Shown: positions 1 through 8,930 of the stretch, one piece after another
Numbering within the stretch: the stretch's first letter is position 1
Layout of the letters: each line of letters opens with the position of its first letter
NCBI GenBank assembly: GCA_002245135.1
Contig: NGBS01000370.1
Coordinates: 1-27,274, forward strand
Direction of reading: 5' to 3'
From: Proteromonas lacertae
Taxonomy: Eukaryota > Sar > Bigyra > Opalinata > Proteromonadidae
DNA: 27,274 bases
Notes under the pieces: generated by a model
Seen by the model: only the letters and a program-made list of their open reading frames with translations
The model's database searches: none
Told to the model about the DNA's origin: nothing
Program-made: the position numbers and the translations under genes

Positions 1-1778
1 ATGTTCTATTTAGCAATTGATGTTCTTACATTATCTAGTGTATTCGATCACTTTAGGAATGCTGTATTTAGAACGTTTACATTAGATCCATGCTGGCATG
101 TATCATGTCCTGGTTTAGCCTGGAGTATATTCCTTAAAAAATCCAAAGTGGATATTGAACTAATATCAGATCAAAGACAAGTATGACTTTATGAGAAAAG
201 GTCTTATTGGTGGAATTTCAATGATTGATCTACGAGAAAAGCAGAAGCTAAAAATCATTACATGGATCCTCCATACTTTTCAGATCATACTTCTCATCAC
301 CAAAACAAGAAACATATATTATGTATGTAGATTATAATTCTCTATATCCTTCTACAATGGCATATGAAATTACCCTATAAAGACTTTCAATGGGAACCAA
401 ATCCTCAATTAATTTATGATAATGTTATAACAAAATTAAAACCTTATGAGGATTTAAAAAGATCGTTTATGGTAGAAGATCAGAAGCTGTGGAAGGATCC
501 AGAGAGCAGAGGTTATATATTAGAAGTTGATATAGAACCTCCAGATAATACAAATGGCAAGTTTTCAGAGTATCCTTTATTTCCTGAAAGAAAAGATAAT
601 ATTATATGAAGATTTGTCACCAACACAGAAGCAATGGGCCAGAGAATTAGGATTAGTAGCTGTCAACAAAAAGTCTGGCAAAGAAGTATTGAAGAACAAT
701 ACAGCAAGAATAATATGTGATTTATCCAACAAGTATCATTATGTTGTTCATTATCAATATCTAAACTATGCTGTGAAGTTAGGATATAAAGTAACCAAAG
801 TATGGAGAGTAATTAGTTTTTGTGAAACAGATTATGCGTATGAATTTGTTATGCAATGCCATCTATTAAGAAAAGATGCAAAGAAGTTCCATCGAGATGC
901 AGAAGCTGATACATTTAAACTAATCCTGAATAGTGCATATGGTAAGACATGTGAGAATACTGAGAATAGATGTAGAAGTAGATTAGTTAATAATGGGGAC
1001 CAATTCCTCAAATGTGTTAGCAATCCATACTTTACTGGTTTTGTTTCAATTGATGGTTGTGACTTGAGAGTGTGTAAGTTTAAAAAATACAAGTGTGCAA
1101 TAGATAAGCCAAGCTATATTGGAATGTCCATTCTTTGTCAATCAAAGTATCTTATGGCAAAGTTTTGGTATGGACAATTATATCAAAAGTATAAACAAGG
1201 ATTGCGTTTATTAATGACAGATACAGACTCTTTTATCTTTATGGTATGGACAGATGATATATACAAAGATATTGCTAATGATTTAAGTCTACAAGGTTGC
1301 ATGGATACTGGTAATATTAATTGTGATTATCTTAAAGAGAGAGGTATTCGTTATCAGAACTATCAAAGAACAGGTGAACTGAATTTACTTAAAATGGAAG
1401 AGAACAAAAGTGATCAATTATATACAATAACAAAATTCTGTGGATTGAAAGCAAAGATGTATGCTTATGAGAAGCAAAGAGTGGATGGATTTACGCATTT
1501 AAAGGTGTCTGATAGCAGAGCAAAAGGCGTAACTAAAGGTTTCAGAATAAAGACTTGTGACTATGATTACTACAAGAATATCTTAGAAAGTAAAGAACTA
1601 AGTAAAGTTTATGTTAATCAATATAGTTTCAGAAGTGCAAAACAAGTAGTATACACAGTTAAACAACCAAAGTTAGCTTTTACAATCTTTGATATAAAGA
1701 GATTTTACTTGAATGTTTTAACTTCAATTCCTTATACTATAAGTCGCCCACCACAACCAATGTTTACAGATATTGTCG

Positions 1779-1811
<33 letters not shown>

Positions 1812-1843
1812 TTATTAATATTGATGAAAATAGCATTAATTAG
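1..1843 (+). pseudogene. POLB: Protein-primed DNA polymerase B (Polinton PolB), 3' part, broken
   Basis: The enzyme would replicate the linear element from a protein-primed end. The first 60 codons show the end of the exonuclease region and the characteristic PGLAW stretch seen in Polinton and adenoviral-type polymerases. A motif A-like segment, DYNSLYPSTM, follows near 330-360. The longest open segment, 554-1843, contains motif B (KLILNSAYGK) and motif C (DTDS, within TDTDSFIF), then a thumb region and a poly-Asn tail encoded by an AAT microsatellite. The N-terminal part, including the terminal-protein and early exonuclease regions, lies outside the window. The copy is broken, with several breaks. 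It sits immediately upstream of the integrase in the same direction. Confidence 0.9.
1780..1810. repeat. (AAT)n microsatellite
   Basis: About ten AAT units encode a run of Asn near the C-terminus of the polymerase. Similar triplet runs appear in other genes of this element: CAA at 10198-10224 encoding poly-Gln, and CTT at about 8735-8758 encoding poly-Glu on the minus strand. This points to slippage-prone, AT-rich host replication and is not specific to one gene. Confidence 0.9.
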
Positions 1844-1849
1844 AATAAA

Positions 1850-2122
1850 ATGGATATATTCAATATATTTGTGTATGCCTTTACTTTTGTGTTTTTCTTC
1901 TTATGCTTACTAATTCTTATTATAATCAGCCTTACGCTAAGTCAAACACAAATGCAACTCAAGAACTACCACCAGGATATAAGTTTGTTGATCAAACAAA
2001 CCAATCAAACCTTACGAGCAATTTTAACAATGCACCACCGCCATTACAGAATTTTACAAGAGCGGATCCGTATGATGATGATGAAATGTCAAGACAAATC
2101 GATCAGTATAGAGAATATTTAG
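1850..2122 (+). CDS. Small membrane ORF overprinted on the integrase 5' end (element A)
   Basis: This 90-codon ORF starts 4 bases after the polymerase stop and overlaps the first part of the integrase in another frame. Residues about 4-30 are strongly hydrophobic (VYAFTFVFFFLCLLILIIIS), predicting one membrane segment. A Gln/His/Arg-rich, cationic tail follows, with ILTMHHRHYRILQERIRM. Element B has an ORF at the same place, in the same relative frame, with the same architecture (19247-19495). The integrase ATG lies 53 bases downstream here and 41 bases downstream there, both giving the same frame offset. It could be a genuine small membrane protein or a by-product of conserved integrase coding. 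No family is recognised. Confidence 0.45.
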   Translation: MDIFNIFVYAFTFVFFFLCLLILIIISLTLSQTQMQLKNYHQDISLLIKQTNQTLRAILTMHHRHYRILQERIRMMMMKCQDKSISIENI

Positions 2123-3195
2123 ATAGACTTTATGAACAGTATTATTATTTAAGTGAAAAACAGTTTATTAAATTAACTCAAGAAGCTATTGGAAAGAATG
2201 AAGTTCCACCTCCTTATGATGTTGTTAGAGAGTATCTTAGACGTAAACCAGGTCGTCAAGTAGTTGATTTCAAGTACAATAAAGATTTACCTTTTGCAAC
2301 TGTTAAGAAACCAGGCTATTTTCAATTAGATATTGTCTTTTTCTTACCTCAATTATATCATTTATATATAATAGAAATAAACTCTAGAAAAGTATGGGTG
2401 ATACCAATGTCAAGCAATAAAGCTGTAGATATAATGAGAGCTTTTAATGCATGGTATTTTAAAACAAATGAAGATGGTTCTGAAATAGTATCAAAAAGAC
2501 GTGTTGTAAGTATTTTAGCTGATTTAGAAAGTGGTTTTAGTGTAGTTAAAGAGTTCTGTGATAAGGAAGGAATTACATTCTATCAAAAAGCACCTAATGA
2601 ACATAGAATAGAAGCTATATTAGATAAATCTGTAAGTGTAATAAAGAAACTATTATATAAACACTTGATAGACTTAGGAATAGAAGCACCAGAGTTTCAA
2701 GCTAATATTGATCGACGGGACAGAAGAGAAATCATCGATCAAAAGTGGTTAGCACGTTTCAATGATATTGTACAACAAGCTGTGAATGACTATAACAACA
2801 AACCATTATCAAGTTTGAGAGATTTTACACCTAATGAAGTATACAATAGTCCTAAACTACAAAACAGAATGTTAATGGAATCAATCAAATACAATTTTAA
2901 TAATGAACAAAAATTAAAAGTTCATTTTCAAGTAGGAGATTTAGTTCGATTTAAAGAGAGAAGAAGACCTATGGATAAAAACACTTATTGGTCAGATAAG
3001 ATATATCGTATTATAAAGAAGAACAGATACTCTTATATGTTAGGAGATACAAATGGAAATTGGGATGAAGATGTGTCTCGATATAGGTTTAAGCACTATG
3101 AACTTCAATTAGTAGCTAGAAGGGATCCTGAAACAAATTTCAGACATATTTTGGAAAGACCTCGAATCAGAAAAGGTGATAATACAATTGTGTAA
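1903..3195 (+). CDS. INT: Polinton retroviral-type integrase (element A)
   Basis: This 430-aa protein inserts the linear element into host DNA by strand transfer. The N-terminal 70 residues are low complexity. A zinc-finger-like helical region follows, then the RNase H-fold catalytic core: the first acidic residue lies in GYFQLDIVFF (about residues 135-145), the second in VSILADLESGF (about 200-210) and the third acidic position in the next helix (about 245-255). The motif YNNKPLSSLRDFTPNEV matches the end of the core in Ty3-like and Polinton integrases. The C-terminus has the SH3-like fold signature VGDLVRFKERR...YWSDKIYRI. The ATG at 1903 is favoured because element B has an ATG at the equivalent position. 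It ends 9 bases before a convergent gene. Confidence 0.92.
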   Translation: MLTNSYYNQPYAKSNTNATQELPPGYKFVDQTNQSNLTSNFNNAPPPLQNFTRADPYDDDEMSRQIDQYREYLDRLYEQYYYLSEKQFIKLTQEAIGKNEVPPPYDVVREYLRRKPGRQVVDFKYNKDLPFATVKKPGYFQLDIVFFLPQLYHLYIIEINSRKVWVIPMSSNKAVDIMRAFNAWYFKTNEDGSEIVSKRRVVSILADLESGFSVVKEFCDKEGITFYQKAPNEHRIEAILDKSVSVIKKLLYKHLIDLGIEAPEFQANIDRRDRREIIDQKWLARFNDIVQQAVNDYNNKPLSSLRDFTPNEVYNSPKLQNRMLMESIKYNFNNEQKLKVHFQVGDLVRFKERRRPMDKNTYWSDKIYRIIKKNRYSYMLGDTNGNWDEDVSRYRFKHYELQLVARRDPETNFRHILERPRIRKGDNTIV

Positions 3196-3215
3196 TTAAT
3201 TAATTAATTAATTTT
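3193..3215. terminator. Palindromic TTAA tract between convergent genes
   Basis: A perfect run of TAAT/TTAA repeats covers the integrase stop codon and the stop of the convergent gene at 3204. Similar tracts lie at 4070-4084, 9105-9115, 10368-10375 and 26023-26030, each at a gene 3' end. The self-complementary AT sequence could supply cleavage/polyadenylation signals on both strands. This role is inferred from position only. Confidence 0.4.
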
Positions 3216-3641
3216 AAGCTGTTCTAACAACCAAGCAACATCATAGCTATTAACTTGTTTTCTGGGTGGAGCAACAATTGTCTTTGCATTAATTACTTTT
3301 TGATTCTTCTCTGTTTTTGTTTGACCTCTTGCAAGATACAACACATTGTGTAATAAAAACTCCTTATCAATTGTAGATACAATAATTGGTTTGTATCTTG
3401 ATGGAATGAAGATCTCGTAAAATCCATGGTTGGGAATAGGTGAAATTGTAGGACAACCAACGCTATATCTATCTTCTACAGCCTGGCCATAATTTATTAC
3501 CAAAGGTGCTTTGATATTTGATGATGAGAACCATATTATATCTTTAGCTTCTTTTGGAATATATATCTTCCATCTACACTCGTCACTATACTTCTCGAAT
3601 CCAAAAATAGTTTGGTCACCATGGCTAAAACAATACTTCAT
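3204..3641 (-). CDS. Unknown 145-aa protein
   Basis: I do not recognise this protein. It is mixed alpha/beta with many aromatic residues in the N-terminal half (FGFEKYSDECRWKIYIP), then a segment with several Pro and Gly residues, and a basic stretch before an alpha-helical C-terminus (YDVAWLLEQLKIN). There is no signal peptide or membrane segment. The only ATG is at 3641, so its 5' end overlaps the longest reading of the divergent gene on the other strand. It converges on the integrase with almost no spacer. Element B has no counterpart at the equivalent place, so it is an accessory or lineage-specific gene. Confidence 0.7.
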   Translation of the reverse strand: MKYCFSHGDQTIFGFEKYSDECRWKIYIPKEAKDIIWFSSSNIKAPLVINYGQAVEDRYSVGCPTISPIPNHGFYEIFIPSRYKPIIVSTIDKEFLLHNVLYLARGQTKTEKNQKVINAKTIVAPPRKQVNSYDVAWLLEQLKIN

Positions 3642-3689
3642 GAATTCTTAAAAAAAATAATGAAATGTAACGAAAATGCCAAAGATCGC

Positions 3690-3735
3690 GAAACGAATAA
3701 ATTCGGTATTTCTTTTATTTTTCGTTTATATAGGT
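3690..3735 (+). promoter_or_regulatory. Putative promoter: GAAACGAATA box plus TATA-like TTTATATAG
   Basis: Upstream of the ATG at 3747 there is GAAACGAATAAA (3690-3701) and, 24 bases later, TTTATATAG. The same box precedes the 222-aa gene at 9616-9631 (GAAACGAATATAAAA) and, with one change, its paralogue in element B at 26420. The spacing from box to ATG is nearly equal for 3747 and 9676 (45 bases). This supports a shared promoter element and the downstream start at 3747. Confidence 0.4.
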
Positions 3736-3746
3736 ATCAAATAACA

Positions 3747-4061
3747 ATGGAAATGATGTTAAAAGAAAATGCAGAAGCAGCATTTGACATGTGGTTCGAA
3801 TTATGCAGCACATATATCAATCACAAAGATGATGGTAGTTTGGAGTACCAAAACGCATTAAAGAAAGCAGGTAATATAATAGTAACTTGTAAGAAGCTCA
3901 ATGAAGCATACAATTTAGGTTTGGATGAACAAGTGCTTGAATTGATGAATCGTTTAGAGAGTAAGAGATTAGCTACACAGTGTCTTAAAGAAGAGTTAGA
4001 AAAAGCAATAGAAGAAGTAATGCCTATACTAAATAATATTTTAAAACCCCATAAAGATTAG
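3747..4061 (+). CDS. Unknown helical 104-aa protein
   Basis: I do not recognise this protein. It is strongly alpha-helical and probably a coiled coil, with heptad-like Leu/Ile/Met spacing in the C-terminal half (LMNRLESKRLATQCLKEELEKA) and no membrane segment. An earlier in-frame ATG at 3621 would add 42 residues but would overlap the start of the divergent 145-aa gene and cover the putative promoter, so 3747 is preferred. It sits between integrase and protease. Element B has a different 135-aa gene on the same strand in that slot, with no similarity that I can see. It converges on the giant protease gene across a TTAA tract. Confidence 0.6.
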   Translation: MEMMLKENAEAAFDMWFELCSTYINHKDDGSLEYQNALKKAGNIIVTCKKLNEAYNLGLDEQVLELMNRLESKRLATQCLKEELEKAIEEVMPILNNILKPHKD

Positions 4062-4069
4062 ATAATAAT

Positions 4070-4084
4070 AATTAATTAATTTTT
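4070..4084. terminator. TTAA tract between convergent genes
   Basis: AATTAATTAATTTTT separates the 104-aa gene from the stop of the giant minus-strand gene, which overlaps it. It is the same type of sequence as at 3193-3215. A bidirectional 3' end signal is inferred from position. Confidence 0.35.
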
Positions 4085-7000
4085 ATACTATTCCAAACTC
4101 TTTTTTCATCATCGCTACTCTTTTCTCACCTACCACTGTATTAAAATCTGTAGCCTGCTTGAATGTTCTTTTTCTATTTAATATATCGTTCAAAAAATTG
4201 ATTGCGAAAAAACCACAATTACTTGTATTACTATTCTGGTTTTGAACTGCATTGATTTTTAACTGATATGGTTTTTCATGAAATTTCTTGAACTTTTTCA
4301 AACATTCTTTGAAATATTCTAGTTTCTGAGGATCCTCACCGAAAGAATCATAGTACATGAACATCTTCTTATCATTGTCTACTACTAAAGCAACCCAATG
4401 ACCTACACTATCTGGTTTTGCTTTTGTAGTGAGTGTATTGATAATGATTCCCCACTGATCCATTTTGTTAGGTATTGGCAATATCAATTCATCCCAACAA
4501 AAACAACCTTTGAACTTCTTATCAAAATCATTGAATTCTTTTTGAATAATTTCTTCAATATCGAAGTTCGATAATGCTCCTTTACCATTGATGTTAGTCA
4601 AAAGTATCCTTCGCGAATGTACTTTTTTGCCTCTTCCACCATAACCGTACTGGTTCATGAGTCTCATAATCTCACTTAATTGTATTGCATTCATAGTTCC
4701 AGCTTGAAAATTTGTTAATCCATTAGGTAAATTAATTCCTTTAGGATGAAAATTTGACTCATTGTAGGTGTTGTTGACTACATCATTCTTTGGTATGATA
4801 CCATTATCTAAGAATTGTGACAATCCTGAAGGAGCCATTAAACCTGCTACTGCACCAAATGCACTAAGTATTGTACCATATGTACCTATAGAAGTTATCC
4901 ATCCTTTGACATCTGTAGCTGATTTTGGTAATGCACCCAAGAGTCCTGTAATTCCATTTTTAGTATTTATTTTATCAAAGTTTGCAAATTTAAAGAATAG
5001 TGGTGCTGCATTTGCTAATACTTTAACATAAGGATGAGAGCTCGTGAAGAATGATGTAAATGCATTGAATAAAAATTGCAAAGGTAACCACGAATTTTGA
5101 AGTGATTCAGGTAACAACTTACTTACTTTATCATAATTGTTATCCATTAAAGTATAAATATCTGGTATACGATTGCCACTTAATTTTCTTATTATATCAT
5201 AGTAGTCATACATGTAGTACCATAACACTGTAATGAACCCATAATTTCCTAACTTATTCTTTCTCCACAAGTAATATGCTATACATGTAATGATAATTGT
5301 ATTACAGTACTTCATTGCAACATCAACTTCTTTCATGTCTGCAGTGACACCACCATGCAAATATCCAGTGAATGTATAAAATAAGATAGGGAAAATTCTA
5401 AAAACATTCTTCACGCAGGATAATAAGTTACTCGCGAAACCATAAAAATCACCTTCAGTCATCTTATTAAGTGCTTCCTGTAGTTGACTTCCTTCAAATT
5501 GTTTCCATTGACTGCATGCCTGTTTAAACAATTTCATACTTATCTGAAGTCTTTTATTCAAGTCACCATTTTGCCATTCTTTAGGTACAGGATGACTTAA
5601 AACTGTTTTATTGAATTCATCATTAGTCCATTCTTTAGTATTTTGTGAATCAATCATGTTGTTTGTTCTTATTTCACCTTCATCGACTATAGTGTTTGGA
5701 TCTTTTGGTAACATATCTTCAGGAATTTGTGCTGTCTCCATTCTTTTTGCAACATCTGAATTCCTTTTGCCCATTTCATACAATCTTGCTCTTCTAATGA
5801 TATCTTTATCTTCTTTTATTCTATTGTTTAATTGACTAAAATATTGTTGATAATATTTAGCACTTTGTTCATCACCTCTCTGTATTGCTTGATTCATTTT
5901 AATTAATGCATCATTACGATCATTTACCAACAAATTCATTTGCAGCTTCATCTTATCTATATATGCATCATCATAGTCATAAACATTTAAGGGATCCCAT
6001 GTGTGATATCTTTCCATTAAACTAGGTTGAATAATCTTTTCTATATCATCTGTACTTAACTTTGCTAATTCTGGATTGAATTCAGCTAATGGATCTGTTA
6101 CTCTTAATATACCATTATCATATGCCTTAAAATCTTTTGCACTATCTATAAATGAATCTTTACCCAAATATTTAAAACTTGCACGAGGATTTGAAGCATC
6201 TATATCAACAGCTGGTCTTCCCATCACCATAAGATCTTCAGCTTGTCTTCCAAAATATCCTCTATTACTATTAACATCTCTAGTTGCTAAATCACCATAA
6301 ACATATCTTGGATTAATTAAAGGCTGTTGACTTGCATAATTGTTTCCTATTATTTCACCCAATTCTCTCCTACCTTGATCATTTAATTGAGGTAAAATTT
6401 CATTCAATTTCCAATCATAATCTGGTCCAACAGGTCCTGTTGGTAATTTTGCTCTGATATAGTCAGGGATTTGAGATGGTTGTAGTAAATCTTTATTTAT
6501 ATAGTTACCTGTTAATTCATCCCATACTTGTAAACGTGGATTTGGAAATACTAAATTCTGATGTACATCATAACCTACTTTATATGTTGATTTAAGATAT
6601 TCAAAAGTTGCTGGAATAGGTGTTGGTCTTGGTGGATGTAATGTACCTACTGGAATTCTTGTTGCTCCACCACCTGGTTGATTATTATTATTATTACTAA
6701 TACTACCTCCCTTTTTTAATAATCTTTTATAATGAGAGAGATGCCTCCGTGGGAGCTTCTTTAATAACCTATGTTTATGTTTGTGTCTTCTATACTTGTC
6801 CAATTTACCTTTACCCATTATAGAATCTAAACCTCTACCTAAATGTCTCCATGTATAACCCATATCTATAGGTGGCTGTTGAGAAGACTCTTGAAGAAAA
6901 TATGGATGGACGTATCCACCCACGGCAATCGCCGTGGGTGGATTTGTTCCATCCATATTTGCGTTATAAACAGCATTAGCTTCAGAGCTCCCCCCATATT

Positions 7001-8279
7001 TAAGATCAAAGCTCACATGCTTCTTTCCTGCCCCGCTTGATGTACCTGTAGCATCTGAAGTACTTGGAGGTGGGGGAGCTATTCTAGGTATATCATATGT
7101 AGGACATGAAGCTCCCGCCGTGCCCCAGGAGTTCCAGAAGTTCTTGAGCGATTCAAAGACATTGCTAAATAAGTTCTTTGTATAATTCCAAAAGTCTTGT
7201 AACTTTGTCATAGCAAAATTGAATAAACCAGTCACACCGCTACTCCATCCTGCTTTAATGAATTCAAATGTGCTAGGTAACCATGATCCTACTAATGAAG
7301 CACCAAATACACTTTGTCTGGATATACCAAAAAATTTTGAACAATAATCAGTTGTTCTAACAGCATGATTAAATATACCTGCTAAACAATCACCTAAAGC
7401 ATTTGGAAATACAAATTTAAATGCTATATCAATACCACCTAATACTATAGTACACATACAAAACTTAACACCCCATTTCAACCAGTCCCATGCAGTACTT
7501 CCTTTAAACAGATCATCAATATGTCTCCATACAGACTTTTGTTTTTCTTCAGTCATTTTTTCAATTGTTTTCTTTGCATCTTCTAAAGCAGCATCTTTTA
7601 CTTGTATTTGTTGTTTTAATTCATAGTGACTATCCAATCCATTATTATTCCATCTCTGACTGTTTACATAGGACTGAGTATTGTACAGAGATGGATTGTT
7701 GTACTGATTTGTAATCCATTGGCCTGTTGTTGGATCTTGATATAATCCTGTTTGTTGTTGTTGTTGATATGGATTAGGAGGACCAAAAGGATTTTGATAA
7801 ATATTGGTTAAGTTTGTAGGATCACCGTAGTAATTAGAATATGGCTTATTAAACTGACCAATATTCTTATAATACCTACCGAATTGGTCAGTAATACCAC
7901 TCATATATAATTTATACTTCATTTCATCAGTCATGTAATTGTTCTTGGTAGCATTGATGTTTGGATTCATTGGTTTGTCTTTCATACTACTACTACTACT
8001 ATTATCATCGAATGTTACATCGTAGTCACTACCAAATGTTTTGATAAGGTGACTTGTATAAGGATCGTAAATCTCTAATTCATTTGTAGCGTTTCCTTTG
8101 TCTACTGCTCTTGTTGGATTAGCCATATGGCTTAAATCTAACCTGATCTTCTTATTTGAAGAAGCTCTGTCATAAATCATTTTCTTCAACTTTCTTTTTA
8201 ATGCATTGTGATAGATGGATGGATTGCCAAAGTCCTCTGACTCTTTTTCTTTATGTTTACGCTTTGTTGGAGCAGTCAT
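4083..8279 (-). CDS. PRO: Minor-capsid-like polyprotein with C-terminal adenain-type cysteine protease
   Basis: This 1398-aa protein is far longer than stand-alone Polinton proteases (about 200 aa). Residues 1-60 are basic; about 150-220 are Q/N/Y-rich; 263-290 are hydrophobic; 357-391 form an amphipathic Trp-rich segment (DFWNYTKNLF, NFWNSWG) recalling adenovirus pVI; 491-530 are very basic (KYRRHKHKHR); about 993-1027 are hydrophobic. The C-terminal Ulp1/adenain domain has the catalytic residues His1294 (GHW), Asp1311 (YYDSFG), the upstream Gln in the NQN stretch, and Cys1355 (NCGFFA). Adenain-like sites occur at IMGK|G (487-491), LHGG|V (974-978) and INGK|G (1230-1234). The last would free a 165-aa protease. 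The polyprotein probably matures inside the assembling capsid. The fusion and its processing are inferred; the protease call is firm. Confidence 0.85.
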   Translation of the reverse strand: MTAPTKRKHKEKESEDFGNPSIYHNALKRKLKKMIYDRASSNKKIRLDLSHMANPTRAVDKGNATNELEIYDPYTSHLIKTFGSDYDVTFDDNSSSSSMKDKPMNPNINATKNNYMTDEMKYKLYMSGITDQFGRYYKNIGQFNKPYSNYYGDPTNLTNIYQNPFGPPNPYQQQQQTGLYQDPTTGQWITNQYNNPSLYNTQSYVNSQRWNNNGLDSHYELKQQIQVKDAALEDAKKTIEKMTEEKQKSVWRHIDDLFKGSTAWDWLKWGVKFCMCTIVLGGIDIAFKFVFPNALGDCLAGIFNHAVRTTDYCSKFFGISRQSVFGASLVGSWLPSTFEFIKAGWSSGVTGLFNFAMTKLQDFWNYTKNLFSNVFESLKNFWNSWGTAGASCPTYDIPRIAPPPPSTSDATGTSSGAGKKHVSFDLKYGGSSEANAVYNANMDGTNPPTAIAVGGYVHPYFLQESSQQPPIDMGYTWRHLGRGLDSIMGKGKLDKYRRHKHKHRLLKKLPRRHLSHYKRLLKKGGSISNNNNNQPGGGATRIPVGTLHPPRPTPIPATFEYLKSTYKVGYDVHQNLVFPNPRLQVWDELTGNYINKDLLQPSQIPDYIRAKLPTGPVGPDYDWKLNEILPQLNDQGRRELGEIIGNNYASQQPLINPRYVYGDLATRDVNSNRGYFGRQAEDLMVMGRPAVDIDASNPRASFKYLGKDSFIDSAKDFKAYDNGILRVTDPLAEFNPELAKLSTDDIEKIIQPSLMERYHTWDPLNVYDYDDAYIDKMKLQMNLLVNDRNDALIKMNQAIQRGDEQSAKYYQQYFSQLNNRIKEDKDIIRRARLYEMGKRNSDVAKRMETAQIPEDMLPKDPNTIVDEGEIRTNNMIDSQNTKEWTNDEFNKTVLSHPVPKEWQNGDLNKRLQISMKLFKQACSQWKQFEGSQLQEALNKMTEGDFYGFASNLLSCVKNVFRIFPILFYTFTGYLHGGVTADMKEVDVAMKYCNTIIITCIAYYLWRKNKLGNYGFITVLWYYMYDYYDIIRKLSGNRIPDIYTLMDNNYDKVSKLLPESLQNSWLPLQFLFNAFTSFFTSSHPYVKVLANAAPLFFKFANFDKINTKNGITGLLGALPKSATDVKGWITSIGTYGTILSAFGAVAGLMAPSGLSQFLDNGIIPKNDVVNNTYNESNFHPKGINLPNGLTNFQAGTMNAIQLSEIMRLMNQYGYGGRGKKVHSRRILLTNINGKGALSNFDIEEIIQKEFNDFDKKFKGCFCWDELILPIPNKMDQWGIIINTLTTKAKPDSVGHWVALVVDNDKKMFMYYDSFGEDPQKLEYFKECLKKFKKFHEKPYQLKINAVQNQNSNTSNCGFFAINFLNDILNRKRTFKQATDFNTVVGEKRVAMMKKEFGIV
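6898..6960. repeat. GC-rich two-tier hairpin inside the giant gene
   Basis: Two perfect 13-bp inverted repeats are nested. The outer arms are 6898-6910 and 6948-6960 (AAATATGGATGGA and its complement). The inner arms are 6914-6926 and 6931-6943 (ATCCACCCACGGC and its complement), with a 4-base loop. The inner stem is strikingly GC-rich for this AT-rich element. It is read in frame, encoding the stretch around NPPTAIAVGG at about residues 440-461. Confidence 0.9.
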
Positions 8280-8356
8280 TATTTAAGAAAAACAAACAAA
8301 AAATATCAAAACTAAAAATAGATCCGTTATAGTTGTTATGATGATTATTAAGAATT

Positions 8357-8872
8357 TTAAATATATTCAGCAAATTTATATGACTCTAAATTGGTCATTA
8401 TATCATAAATATATTCTTCTACATCACTTCCTTGTTTTAAATACTGTTCTAGTTGATCAAAGTTCATGTACCAATCTAGTTTCTTTCTTCTTTCATTTTT
8501 AGTATTCATATCTTCCTTTCCAATTTGTGACCAATCCACTGTACCTGTTTCATCTTCTACACGTACAAATCCACCTTTTTCTTTTATATCATAAATCTTA
8601 AAATGCTTCATAACTGGTAGACTTAACAAATAGTCTCTGAAATAATATTTTTTATTATGTTCTCTTTTTCTTTTCTTCTTTCTTCTCTCTTTATAATCAT
8701 CAGTAACTGCTGCATCAACTGAAGGTAAAGCAGGCTCTTCTTCTTCTTCTTCTTCTTCCATTTTAGCATCATCTTCATTTGGGTCTTCATCACCAAATAA
8801 TTCATCTAGAGATGGGAAATCATCATTATAATCATCTTTAACAACTTTTTTAGGATCTATTTTTTGTTTCAT
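8357..8872 (-). CDS. Unknown 171-aa acidic/basic protein
   Basis: I do not recognise this protein. The N-terminal 60 residues are acidic, with a run of eight Glu encoded by a CTT microsatellite on the plus strand. A basic cluster follows (ERRKKKRKREHNKK, about residues 62-75), which could be a nuclear localisation or DNA-binding patch. The C-terminal half is mixed and looks folded (FVRVEDETGTVDWSQIG), ending in an acidic helix. It lies directly upstream of the giant capsid/protease gene on the same strand, 77 bases away, so it belongs to the virion-gene cluster. A core or scaffold role is possible but unproven. Confidence 0.7.
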   Translation of the reverse strand: MKQKIDPKKVVKDDYNDDFPSLDELFGDEDPNEDDAKMEEEEEEEEPALPSVDAAVTDDYKERRKKKRKREHNKKYYFRDYLLSLPVMKHFKIYDIKEKGGFVRVEDETGTVDWSQIGKEDMNTKNERRKKLDWYMNFDQLEQYLKQGSDVEEYIYDIMTNLESYKFAEYI

Positions 8873-8930
8873 TAAATTACGTCTCAGTGCTTTATTTCTC
8901 TACTAAAGATAATATATTAGAATGTTAATA

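Noticed and set aside
4768-7040. Several plus-strand ORFs of 65-87 codons antisense to the giant gene
   Set aside because: They are mirror frames of a long real gene; none has a start context or homologue in the other element.
8623-8805. Lys-rich 60-codon minus-strand ORF
   Set aside because: Alternative frame of the poly-Glu and basic tracts of the 171-aa gene; its Lys runs come from the same triplet repeat.
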